From NCBI GenBank assembly GCA_045645505.1, contig JAZRIW010000024.1, positions 1-64,000 of the forward strand: DNA of 64,000 bases, in the 5' to 3' direction. Below, in pieces: positions 52,316 through 60,303 of this stretch. Every line of letters begins with the position of its first letter. Position 1 is the stretch's first letter. A program made the translations under genes and the position numbers. The notes beneath the pieces were generated by a model. The model did no database searches, was not told the DNA's origin, and saw nothing but the letters and a program-made list of their open reading frames with translations. This DNA comes from Fumia sp045645505. GTDB taxonomy: Bacteria > Bacillota > Clostridia > Oscillospirales > Ruminococcaceae.

Positions 52316-52392
52316 GCGCCATTAGCTCAGCTGGATAGAGTGTTTGACTACGAATCAAAAGGTCGCAGGTTCGAGTCCTGCATGGCGCGCCA
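52316..52392 (+). tRNA. tRNA-Arg (anticodon ACG)
   Basis: 77 nt including an encoded CCA. Acceptor GCGCCAT pairs with ATGGCGC, the D-arm is TAGCTCAGCTGGATAGAG, the anticodon loop is CTACGAA with ACG at its centre, and the T-arm is GCAGGTTCGAGTCCTGC. Confidence 0.97.
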
Positions 52393-52424
52393 AAAATCCG
52401 CACACAATAGTGTGCGGATTTTTA
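52393..52424 (+). terminator. Terminator after tRNA-Arg
   Basis: AATCCGCACAC / GTGTGCGGATT hairpin then TTTT. Confidence 0.9.
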
Positions 52425-52519
52425 CTTTTTGCCTGTTTACTTTTAAATATAATATTCTGATAAAAAAATAATCTGTATAAAAAAGCATAGCAATTTTAAC
52501 TGCTACGCTTTTTTGAATC

Positions 52520-54733
52520 TTATTGAAAAGCACCCGGAAATTGCTTCTGAGTTTCTGCCATTACTTCTTCAGGTGGAATTTTCCCCAAAATAGCATTCCA
52601 TATATTTTCAGATAACGTCAGTTCCAATTGACGCCCAACACAATCATCTGCAAAATTCAATGTACCAAATTCCTTGCCACGTAACTCTATAGAGCGTTCA
52701 TTAACAATACTCATCCACGGATAAATAGTTGTGAGTTCATTATCATAAAACACACTTTTAAATGGGCTGATTTGCCCCAATAACGAGCTGTGAACGGAAA
52801 TGCGATTACTCATCTCCCAGTTAATAAATGCTGCACTTTCCTCTATCTGCTTGGAATAAGCATTTATTCCCATCAGCCAACCACCAACCAATGCCGACGT
52901 TCCGGGAAGTCTGGCAAAACGAACATTTTGATCTGAAAATTTAAGCTGATCCTGCAAATGAATATTGTATGTAGAAATCATAGCAATATTACCCTTAACA
53001 AATTCACGAACCTGTTCATCTTCCAAAAACTCTATACAATCCGGATAAGAATAGCTGTAACTTTCACACAGATTCTTCACAGCTTTTAAGTTTGGAATTG
53101 AAACCATATCAAGTCCGCTGTCACCCAAAAACTTTCCTCTGTATGACCATTGACGCGGCAAAAATTCTGCCATAATTCCATCCGGTTTGCCACCTACAAG
53201 ACATGTTCCGTAATCTACGGGGGACTCCTCATTAAACTGACGAGTAAAGAATCTTGCAATTAAATTATACTCATTCCATGTTCGCGGAGGACGAAGCTGT
53301 ACACCGTTTTTTAAATAAAATTTCTTTTTTAACAACTCATTATCAAAAAGGTCACCACGATAAGCTAACATCTGATAACCAACCAGAATCGGAAGAGCAT
53401 ATAATTCTTCTCCCTCTGCCTCAGATAAAATATATCTCCGAACATCACGAATATAGCGCGGTAAAATTTCATCCAGATTCAGCAAACCATTAAGCTTACA
53501 AAATACCTTTTCTTTCTTTAATTGTTGCAATAAGTGCATATCTGCCATGATAACATCATATTCAGAAGACTTATTTTTTGAATTTTCCGGGATAATATGC
53601 ATTAATTCCTGCTGCGTTGCCTTTGTAACAGAAACCTCTATACCGGTCTGCAAAGTAAAATTTCTTGAAAGTTTCTCAATAGCATTACAAATATTTGATT
53701 CCAACAACAGTAATTTTAATGTCTTTACGTTACTTCCCCTTGATACAAATGATTGCTCATCTTCAAAAAGATTTGACATATCATTATGTGGCTCCATTGT
53801 AACTAATCGTGTATCAAAGATTGTAGGATTTTGCATATTTTCAAATAACAGTTTAGCCGCCTGAATACCACATTGAATGGATTCCCGTGGTAAATATAAT
53901 ATACTGTCATCCCTGTGCTTATACCAGCTGTCACCGGATAATGCATATATCGAAACATTTCTAATATCAAGAAGGGCACAAATTTCAGAAACAGTTTTTG
54001 CCAGATGTGCCGCTGATACTATCAGACAGTTAACAGATGACGGTAACTCACACAAATAGTTAATCAAACCGGTAAAAGCTCTTTCTTTACTGAATTCTGT
54101 TTCAAAAATTACAGGTTCTGCCTGTACCGAAGGATCGAGAGAATCCAGATAACCTTGTTTACAATCCGCTTCCGAACCTAAACTGCAATTTCCTGTGATT
54201 AAACCTACCTTTTTGTTTTTTTGCATCAATACCCTTGTCAAATCGCCAACAATCTGAGCATTATCAAAGCGAACAACATTATATTCGCTGTTGATTGGAT
54301 AATGGTCAACAAAAACAACAGGAACTCCCGTTGCATTATAATTATGAATAAGCTCATCATTCAAATTTGAAGAAATAACAATAATTCCACTGACACTAAG
54401 CTGAATCAGTGCTTCAATTTCCTTGCATTCTTCATTGGGGTTACCCACTATTTTTAAAATTGGCTGACACTTTTTCTCTTTACAGATACGATTAATACCT
54501 TCATATATCTGATGGTAATGACTATTTAAAGCATTGAGAACAACGCCGATAAAGCTGATTTTCTTTTTCCGCAAATTCATAGCTAAAAAGTTAGGATGAT
54601 AATCCAGTTCTTCCATAGCTTTTATTACCTTTTGATGCAATTCTTCCGACACAGAAGTTTTATTGTTTAAAATATTTGATACCGTAGATGCGGATACACC
54701 TGCAACTTTAGCTACATCTTTAATATTCGACAT
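52520..54733 (-). CDS. LacI-family regulator fused to solute-binding-protein domain
   Basis: 737 aa, about twice the normal LacI length. N-terminal LacI HTH MSNIKDVAKVAGVSASTVSN (residues 1-50), then a periplasmic-binding-like effector domain (HQIYEGINRICKEKKCQPIL, VSGIIVISSNL, VVFVDHYP) to about 320. Residues about 340-737 resemble extracellular solute-binding protein family 1 of ABC sugar importers (YDVIMADMHLLQQL, LYALPILVGYQMLAYRGDLF, RTWNEYNLIARFFTRQF, LVGGWLMGINAYSKQIEESA). There is no signal peptide, so the binding domain is cytoplasmic. Probably controls the neighbouring isomerase/M81 cluster with two sugar sensors in one chain. Own promoter; RBS GAGGAG. Confidence 0.87.
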   Translation of the reverse strand: MSNIKDVAKVAGVSASTVSNILNNKTSVSEELHQKVIKAMEELDYHPNFLAMNLRKKKISFIGVVLNALNSHYHQIYEGINRICKEKKCQPILKIVGNPNEECKEIEALIQLSVSGIIVISSNLNDELIHNYNATGVPVVFVDHYPINSEYNVVRFDNAQIVGDLTRVLMQKNKKVGLITGNCSLGSEADCKQGYLDSLDPSVQAEPVIFETEFSKERAFTGLINYLCELPSSVNCLIVSAAHLAKTVSEICALLDIRNVSIYALSGDSWYKHRDDSILYLPRESIQCGIQAAKLLFENMQNPTIFDTRLVTMEPHNDMSNLFEDEQSFVSRGSNVKTLKLLLLESNICNAIEKLSRNFTLQTGIEVSVTKATQQELMHIIPENSKNKSSEYDVIMADMHLLQQLKKEKVFCKLNGLLNLDEILPRYIRDVRRYILSEAEGEELYALPILVGYQMLAYRGDLFDNELLKKKFYLKNGVQLRPPRTWNEYNLIARFFTRQFNEESPVDYGTCLVGGKPDGIMAEFLPRQWSYRGKFLGDSGLDMVSIPNLKAVKNLCESYSYSYPDCIEFLEDEQVREFVKGNIAMISTYNIHLQDQLKFSDQNVRFARLPGTSALVGGWLMGINAYSKQIEESAAFINWEMSNRISVHSSLLGQISPFKSVFYDNELTTIYPWMSIVNERSIELRGKEFGTLNFADDCVGRQLELTLSENIWNAILGKIPPEEVMAETQKQFPGAFQ

Positions 54734-54750
54734 AGGACTCCTCGTTGCAA

Positions 54751-54770
54751 TTTCGGTGAAATAATCAACC
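54751..54770. promoter_or_regulatory. Inverted repeat in the LacI-SBP leader
   Basis: TCGGT and ACCGA arms separated by 10 bp between the promoter and the start codon; possible autoregulatory site. Confidence 0.35.
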
Positions 54771-54797
54771 GATACTGCCTTTCATTAATTTGTTTAT

Positions 54798-54826
54798 AGA
54801 ATATCATACAAAGCACAAAAAGTCAA
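54798..54826 (-). promoter_or_regulatory. Promoter of LacI-SBP regulator
   Basis: TTGACT, 17-bp spacer, TATTCT on the minus strand. Confidence 0.75.
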
Positions 54827-54870
54827 ACTTACAAAGTCTTTTTTAACGCTGCAATTAAACTTTTAAATTA

Positions 54871-54902
54871 TAATCTCCGAAGGTAATTACCTTCGGAGAT
54901 TA
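54871..54902 (-). terminator. 32-bp perfect palindrome ending the isomerase/M81 cluster
   Basis: Self-complementary over all 32 bases (arms begin TAATCTCCGAAGG). It lies 17 bp after the RpiB-like stop. The tail is AT-rich and not a clean T-run, so besides terminator it could be a processing site. Confidence 0.65.
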
Positions 54903-54918
54903 ATATAATATATCTGAA

Positions 54919-55494
54919 TTATTCTTCAGGTTTATCCATTAAGGAGAGAGGATAATATCCTAACTCTTTAACTTTAAAACCATTTGCTTTATATTCTTCA
55001 TAATCAAAAGCGTCAAGCTCGTCCATAGACAATTTGTGGAATTCATAGAAATTAGGCCACCATGTATAATCACTACCCAAAGAAGCACTTAAGTAAGCAT
55101 CTGCGATAGCTTTACCCATTTCAGGAGCAACATAGAAAGCACCCATTGCCAAAACGTTTACACCGTTTCCTGTGATAGCACGACGTGCAGCCGGAACAGA
55201 TTCTACAACACCTGCATGCACTCCGGGACATTTGGAAGCTGCTATATGAATTCCCATACCTGTGCCGCAGAATACAAGTGCACGTTCAAATTCTTTCTCA
55301 GTTATCATAGAACCAACACGTAATCCGATTCTATGGAACATCAACTTAGGATCTTCAGGATCATCAGGATTCTGAACACCTATATCGGTAATCTTCCATC
55401 CTTTGCCTTCCAAATACTCTTTAACAACATTTTTTAAGGGGCAGCCTGCGAAATCAGCAGCCATCAACAATTCTTTATTAGCAATTGTTTTCAT
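54919..55494 (-). CDS. RpiB/LacA/LacB-type sugar-phosphate isomerase
   Basis: 191 aa, longer than the 145-150 aa of classic RpiB because of a C-terminal extension (EFHKLSMDELDAFDYEEYKA). Core motifs: MAADFAGCPLKNVVKEYLEG, LVFCGTGMGIHIAASKCPGV (catalytic Cys in CGTG) and GVNVLAMGAFYVAPEMG. Relatives interconvert ribose-5-P, allose-6-P, galactose-6-P or tetrulose phosphates. Its substrate here is unknown. It follows the M81 gene by 55 bp and ends the cluster. Confidence 0.9.
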   Translation of the reverse strand: MKTIANKELLMAADFAGCPLKNVVKEYLEGKGWKITDIGVQNPDDPEDPKLMFHRIGLRVGSMITEKEFERALVFCGTGMGIHIAASKCPGVHAGVVESVPAARRAITGNGVNVLAMGAFYVAPEMGKAIADAYLSASLGSDYTWWPNFYEFHKLSMDELDAFDYEEYKANGFKVKELGYYPLSLMDKPEE

Positions 55495-55549
55495 ATTAAC
55501 AAATCCTTTCTTTAATATAACCTAAATACTTACAGCGGATAGCCTATAT

Positions 55550-56989
55550 CTATGAGATAGCAGGTGTCCACTGCATATCACGATCCAATGGATATATCGG
55601 GCGAGGAACAATATTGAAATCACAATCTACCATTACCTCACAAGTTGAACCTTTGGTAAGAAGCATAAGAAAATCTTTAGCGACTTCGCCTAATTTTGGC
55701 CACAAATATCCAAGTTTAACAACAACGACACGATAATCCTCCGGTTTAAGTCCATACTCATCAAAGAAAACAGGTGTTACTAAAGGTGTACGTTGTGCAT
55801 TGACAATTACATCCACACCGTTAATACCAAGCAATACCGACTCAATAGGCTGATTGCCTGGCCAGCTGTAAACGATACCGCGACGTTTGAAAATAGCGTT
55901 TACCGTCACCGATGTACTTGCAGGATCCAATCTTCCACCAATAGTACACGATAACTCATCGCCCTCATTCAAATCTTTACACATATCCACTACAACATCG
56001 TCAGCAATACCGGCAATAAGTACCTTATCTGCATTACGTTTTATAAAACGAGCAAGAACATCTGCATTATCCCCTGAACCGCCACCGGATACATTATCTC
56101 CGGAATCGCTTAAGAATACAGGACGTACTGACTGGTTAAGTGCCCAATCAATTCCTTCATCTGCAGAAGCAGTAGGAGCACGGAATTTAAAATCTCCACG
56201 TACACGCCAGAACGCCTCTGCCAAAGTAAACGCAGCTTGTGTTGCCTCATCCTCCCCATTAAGTTCAGGAATAGCAACTACTGCACCACCTGCACAGGTA
56301 GCGTCCACCCACGGATTGCCCAAAAAGATATTAAGGCATAACATATCGGTATTACGCTCTAATTCCCATAATTTTTCAATCAATTCGTTTCCGGGATAAA
56401 TATCGGTAGTCATCGAATCACCATCGGCGATAACCGGCACCTTTACAATCAGTGGTTTTGGCAAATATTTTCTTTCAATACATGAAAGAAGCAGTTTTGC
56501 CGCACGAACGTGAGTATCCTCAATATCGGTATGAGGTGCTGTACGATAGCCACAAATTATATTGGCATAGTTTGCAATATCAGGATCAATATCCGCATGT
56601 AAGTCAAAAGATAAAGCAATCGGAACATCGGGGCCAATTTTTTTACGCACCGCTTTGGCAATTGCCAAATCTCCGCTGCCAATACCAACCACGTCCATAG
56701 CACCATGTAATCTTAACAATACACCATCAATATCATTATCAGGAAACTTTGCCAACATATCGTTTAAAATGCTATTAAACTCATCGCAAATAACACTTCC
56801 GCTCGGCACCGCTACGGCATGTACCGTATGAATAACTTCACAGTCATTCTCCCTTAAAAAATCCTCCGCCATTGTACGACCACTATTATCACTACCTACT
56901 GATATATTAAAATTTTCTCTGGTAGTCAATACCGCAGTCAGCGAATTACTTTCTAATTCAAACGAACCATATACAATCTTTTTTTTCAT
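55550..56989 (-). CDS. M81-family metallopeptidase (MlrC/microcystinase-like)
   Basis: 479 aa from the ATG at 56989 (MKKKIVYGSFELESNSLTAV), after AGAGGTG. The M81 N-terminal zinc motifs are present: LRLHGAMDVVGIGSGDLA, SFDLHADIDPDIANY (Asp and His ligands) and CGYRTAPHTDIEDT (His ligand). The C-terminal domain shows SDSGDNVSGGGSGDNADVL. MlrC cleaves linearised microcystin; most of the family has no known substrate. Placement among sugar isomerases suggests an amide, lactam or imino sugar derivative, an inference only. A hairpin separates it from the upstream isomerase gene. Confidence 0.9.
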   Translation of the reverse strand: MKKKIVYGSFELESNSLTAVLTTRENFNISVGSDNSGRTMAEDFLRENDCEVIHTVHAVAVPSGSVICDEFNSILNDMLAKFPDNDIDGVLLRLHGAMDVVGIGSGDLAIAKAVRKKIGPDVPIALSFDLHADIDPDIANYANIICGYRTAPHTDIEDTHVRAAKLLLSCIERKYLPKPLIVKVPVIADGDSMTTDIYPGNELIEKLWELERNTDMLCLNIFLGNPWVDATCAGGAVVAIPELNGEDEATQAAFTLAEAFWRVRGDFKFRAPTASADEGIDWALNQSVRPVFLSDSGDNVSGGGSGDNADVLARFIKRNADKVLIAGIADDVVVDMCKDLNEGDELSCTIGGRLDPASTSVTVNAIFKRRGIVYSWPGNQPIESVLLGINGVDVIVNAQRTPLVTPVFFDEYGLKPEDYRVVVVKLGYLWPKLGEVAKDFLMLLTKGSTCEVMVDCDFNIVPRPIYPLDRDMQWTPAIS

Positions 56990-57027
56990 AATAAACACCT
57001 CTGATGCAGGATAGTGTTACAAATTCA

Positions 57028-57062
57028 TAAAAAGGATAAGAGAGTTCCCCTTATCCTTTTTA
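57028..57062 (-). terminator. Hairpin between isomerase and M81 genes
   Basis: AAAAAGGATAAG / CTTATCCTTTTT stem with T-run; may partly terminate transcription so that M81/rpiB are made at lower level. Confidence 0.75.
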
Positions 57063-57073
57063 TATGAATAAAA

Positions 57074-58588
57074 TTACAATTCAACTACCTCAATACCTAA
57101 CTGTTCAGCAAAGAGTCTCAAATCTTTACCAATGTGTGCAGGACAAGCAATTGCATGGTGTGCAAAACCGTTCTGAATAACATGTCTGTAGTACTCACGA
57201 ACGGGCTTGTCAACCTGAACGATACATGTGGACTCTGCAACCTCAAGAGGTTTAGTATCAGGAATTGTACCTTCACTGATAAACATTTTCCAATCGCCGG
57301 AGTGGCTGATGATGTGGCACAAAGTAACAGGGCCAGGGCCAAATGTTGCTTCCAAACCGGGAGCTTTTCCTTCCCATCCCCATTCTTCACAAGCCATACC
57401 AAGTTTAACCTTGCGGTCTTTACGTGTAGATCTGGGATCAACAAATCCGTGTCCAAGTAAGCAAACAGCATTAAGATCTTTATCGATTTCTTCCCATTCG
57501 CCGAAGAAAGGAGTAATACCGCCACTCATATCTTTCATAACTTTACAGATAATGAGACCTAAGATGTCACCCTCTGTAACACAGATTGCCTGGTCGTTTT
57601 TCAAGATATTTGCAAGACCGAGGTAAGAAGTTGTCTTAAATTCAGGCTCAATAAAGTGCTGGCCGAGAAGTGCAAGACCATCCAATTTATATGTTTCAAT
57701 CAAGTCGCTCATAGCAACGCCGAGACGTGCAGCCTGCATAAGATCAGCATCTGTCAAACCATCGATGATTTCAAACTCAGCTTTAGCTTCGTTTACCATA
57801 GCTACAACACGCTCATCTTTAGGATCAATACCATCGAAAATCTTGCGAAGGTGTTTGATATCGATATCCATGATGTGCGGACCGAGTTTACCATTGATGT
57901 CAGTTTTGTCGTACTGGAAGTCGTACATTCCGCGAAGAATGTGACCAATCAAACCGATATTCCAAAAATGGAGGTCACGAATTGTTTTACGAACTTTAAC
58001 CCAACGAAGGATATCTTCCTGAACTTCGGGGTCATCAATGCAACCAACAACTACTTCATAAGGCATGAAGCGTTTCATCTTGTTAAGACCACAGCCTACC
58101 TGTGTAACACCCATAGGTCCGGAGTTACGACAAGCACCTGCATATCCTTCATCATAGTTCAATGTGTTACGCTCCTGAGAAGCAAACAATAAAATAGGTG
58201 TGCTCTCGGGAACATGTAAAAGAGCCTGATGTACAAGATAGTCAGTTGTATATGTACCTTCTGCGATAATGATAACATCAACGCATTCTTTTTTAAACAT
58301 CATACCTGCATCATTGGATTCATCAAGAGTCTGAATAAATCCGGGGTAAACGAGCTCACAATTAGGAGCAAGGATCTCAGCAATGTGATCCATATTAGCC
58401 TTAACTTTATCACCAAGTCCGGGATACATACGGAAGAATTCAAAATAACCGGTAGCCAATAAACCTACCTTTAAATCTCCCAATTCAAGACGTTTGGAAA
58501 TCAAGTCACCGGATTTTCCACCGCCCACGATTTCGAAGGACTGAATATACTCGTCGCTTCTGGTTGTTGCTGTACGCATTTCTGCCAT
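57074..58588 (-). CDS. L-fucose/L-arabinose isomerase-fold protein (B)
   Basis: 504 aa. N-terminal LKVGLLATGYFEFFRMYPGL and DVIIIAEGTYTTDYLVHQAL, central QHFIEPEFKTTSYLGLANIL, then the metal-ligand region CVTEGDILG near residue 340. Further on are LLGHGFVDP, LCHIISHSGDWKMFISEG, and a C-terminal histidine pair in GFAHHAIACPAHIG near 477. This is the AraA/FucI fold with a Mn-binding Glu and His pattern, so aldose-ketose isomerisation is likely. Start has AAGGAGG. It is 22 bp downstream of isomerase-like protein A, so they are co-expressed. Confidence 0.86.
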   Translation of the reverse strand: MAEMRTATTRSDEYIQSFEIVGGGKSGDLISKRLELGDLKVGLLATGYFEFFRMYPGLGDKVKANMDHIAEILAPNCELVYPGFIQTLDESNDAGMMFKKECVDVIIIAEGTYTTDYLVHQALLHVPESTPILLFASQERNTLNYDEGYAGACRNSGPMGVTQVGCGLNKMKRFMPYEVVVGCIDDPEVQEDILRWVKVRKTIRDLHFWNIGLIGHILRGMYDFQYDKTDINGKLGPHIMDIDIKHLRKIFDGIDPKDERVVAMVNEAKAEFEIIDGLTDADLMQAARLGVAMSDLIETYKLDGLALLGQHFIEPEFKTTSYLGLANILKNDQAICVTEGDILGLIICKVMKDMSGGITPFFGEWEEIDKDLNAVCLLGHGFVDPRSTRKDRKVKLGMACEEWGWEGKAPGLEATFGPGPVTLCHIISHSGDWKMFISEGTIPDTKPLEVAESTCIVQVDKPVREYYRHVIQNGFAHHAIACPAHIGKDLRLFAEQLGIEVVEL

Positions 58589-58610
58589 AACAATTTCCTC
58601 CTTAAAATGT

Positions 58611-59945
58611 TTAATTATTTTTTGGTTCTACAAATGTATACTTTAAACCCGCCATACGGGCGAAAAGTCTTAATTCTTCAACCCAGTCACCGCTAAGTCC
58701 AATCCAATGGTGACCGGTACCGGCCTGTGCCAATACATCCGGCATGGTACGAACATCTCCGTTAAATTTAAGTGCTAACGGATTTCCTTCGTAACCTGAA
58801 TTATCTTTAACGCTTTCTCCACGCATTACACTGAGTCTTAATTCATCACTGCCATTCATCAGATTAACCAATGTAACAGTGCCGGGCATCTGTGTTTCGT
58901 AGAAAACGCTTAATCCATCATTTGTCTCTATTGATCTCTTAAGGCTGATGTTTTTCGGACAACCGGCTAATTTAGTAGCGCCTGCACCACAATGTGAAAA
59001 CATAATTACATTTCTCTCACGGTCAAGCTGTAAAAAGTCGCCGTTAAATGCAGGCTGACCGGTAAGCCACCCTACCATAGTCATCAGAATGGTAGCATGT
59101 AAATCTCCTTCACAACCGGAGCCAATGCACTCATCATTGAGCATACTGATACCAAGACAAATCTTTGCTTTAAGATTCGGGAAACAATTTAAAGAATAAC
59201 CCTTAAGTTTCTTTTGCTCAACCTGTGCCCTTGCAGCCATATAGTAACGGACAGATAACAATCCATCTTCATCTCTTACATCCGCACAACCAAAGCAAGG
59301 ACGCATTGAATTCCATCTGCGACAAATTTCTTCTTCATCCTGCTTGTCTGCCTCTTTATAGAAATCTTCGATGGGCATATTGACGATTGTAACGCCTAAT
59401 TTCTGATCCAGAAGATACTCATTTGCTTCCATACTGTACATAATCTCAGGTTTATGGCCGGAATAGCCGAAACGAGCACCATAAAGACGGTTTTTAAGCA
59501 TAGCAGCTTTAGAATAGTGTGCTAATTGCTCCATACAATATGGATCATTAACCTCACCGGAAACTACTAAACAATCTTTTTTAAGTGTTTTTAAAGATGC
59601 GGTAATTAAGGGAGTACAAACCATAGTTATGCAAGTAACTTCTCTGTCATGTGCCCAGATAAATACCGGCTTGTCACAAGCTTTAACCAATTCTGTAACA
59701 AAATAATCAGCCACAAAAGTAGCAAGAAAAACTACCAGACAATCTACATTTTCTTTTTTAAATTGCAATCCTGCTTCAAATGCTTCTTCAGGAGAAAAAA
59801 CTGCCGGTGCCGCGCAAACCTCATAACCTGCTTTTTCAAGCATTTCAAGGCCTTCAAGACGTTTACTCTCACACATCTCATCGCCTAAAAAATAATTAGG
59901 CAACGCCATAGTAACAAATCCAAGTTTTGGTGTTGTTGCTTTCAT
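58611..59945 (-). CDS. L-fucose/L-arabinose isomerase-fold protein (A)
   Basis: 444 aa from the ATG at 59945; an in-frame GTG three codons upstream is weaker. It shares the fold and motif order of protein B but is not a close copy. It has LGFVTMALPNYFLGDEMCES, DCLVVFLATFVADYFVTELV, GSGCEGDLHATILMTMVG (Glu in CEGD, residue 279), MFSHCGAGATKLAG (His 318), and GTGHHWIGLSGDW (412-413). First gene of the operon, behind a promoter overlapped by two palindromes. The pair could form a heteromer or act in sequence on two sugars. Confidence 0.86.
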   Translation of the reverse strand: MKATTPKLGFVTMALPNYFLGDEMCESKRLEGLEMLEKAGYEVCAAPAVFSPEEAFEAGLQFKKENVDCLVVFLATFVADYFVTELVKACDKPVFIWAHDREVTCITMVCTPLITASLKTLKKDCLVVSGEVNDPYCMEQLAHYSKAAMLKNRLYGARFGYSGHKPEIMYSMEANEYLLDQKLGVTIVNMPIEDFYKEADKQDEEEICRRWNSMRPCFGCADVRDEDGLLSVRYYMAARAQVEQKKLKGYSLNCFPNLKAKICLGISMLNDECIGSGCEGDLHATILMTMVGWLTGQPAFNGDFLQLDRERNVIMFSHCGAGATKLAGCPKNISLKRSIETNDGLSVFYETQMPGTVTLVNLMNGSDELRLSVMRGESVKDNSGYEGNPLALKFNGDVRTMPDVLAQAGTGHHWIGLSGDWVEELRLFARMAGLKYTFVEPKNN

Positions 59946-60037
59946 ATTACACACATCCCTTACTTAAAATAGGATAAAATCTCATAATTAACAAATATCA
60001 ATAGTCACAAAAAGGCGCAGTTGCAACCATATTAACC

Positions 60038-60050
60038 ATTGTGACACAAT
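60038..60050. promoter_or_regulatory. Palindrome at the isomerase promoter -10
   Basis: ATTGTG-A-CACAAT, perfect, overlapping the -10 at 60049-60054. Repressor-site position. Confidence 0.6.
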
Positions 60051-60077
60051 ATTATCATAGGAAAAATTCAAAGTCAA
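60049..60077 (-). promoter_or_regulatory. Promoter of isomerase operon
   Basis: TTGACT, 17-bp spacer, TAATAT on the minus strand. The leader to the start at 59945 is about 95 nt. Confidence 0.8.
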
Positions 60078-60120
60078 TAATTTAGAAGCAAAATTGTCAA
60101 AATAATATATTTAACGTTTC

Positions 60121-60134
60121 GTGTAACGTTACAC
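60121..60134. promoter_or_regulatory. LacI-type operator candidate
   Basis: GTGTAACGTTACAC, a perfect palindrome with the central CG typical of LacI-family operators. It lies 44 bp upstream of the isomerase -35 and 74 bp upstream of the MATE -35. Confidence 0.65.
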
Positions 60135-60207
60135 AGGAAATGATTCCTGGACTCTGTAAACTGATTTTCACCCTCTTTATCTCATAAATTGAAATAACTT
60201 CTTGTAA

Positions 60208-60236
60208 TTGACTTTTTCAAGGTAAAGTGCTACAAT
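60208..60236 (+). promoter_or_regulatory. Promoter of MATE-aroF operon
   Basis: TTGACT, 17-bp spacer, TACAAT. Confidence 0.75.
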
Positions 60237-60303
60237 AACAATGTATTTTCATAATTTTACATTATTTTTATAAAAATTATATACAAAAAGGAACATAAAA
60301 CAG

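Noticed and set aside
57118..58192. Frames of 108-178 codons overlapping isomerase-like gene B on both strands
   Set aside because: All lie inside a gene with clear family motifs and carry no motifs of their own.
60121..60134. CcpA catabolite-repression site
   Set aside because: GTGTAACGTTACAC is 2 bp shorter than a cre core and symmetrical, so a dedicated LacI-family operator fits better.
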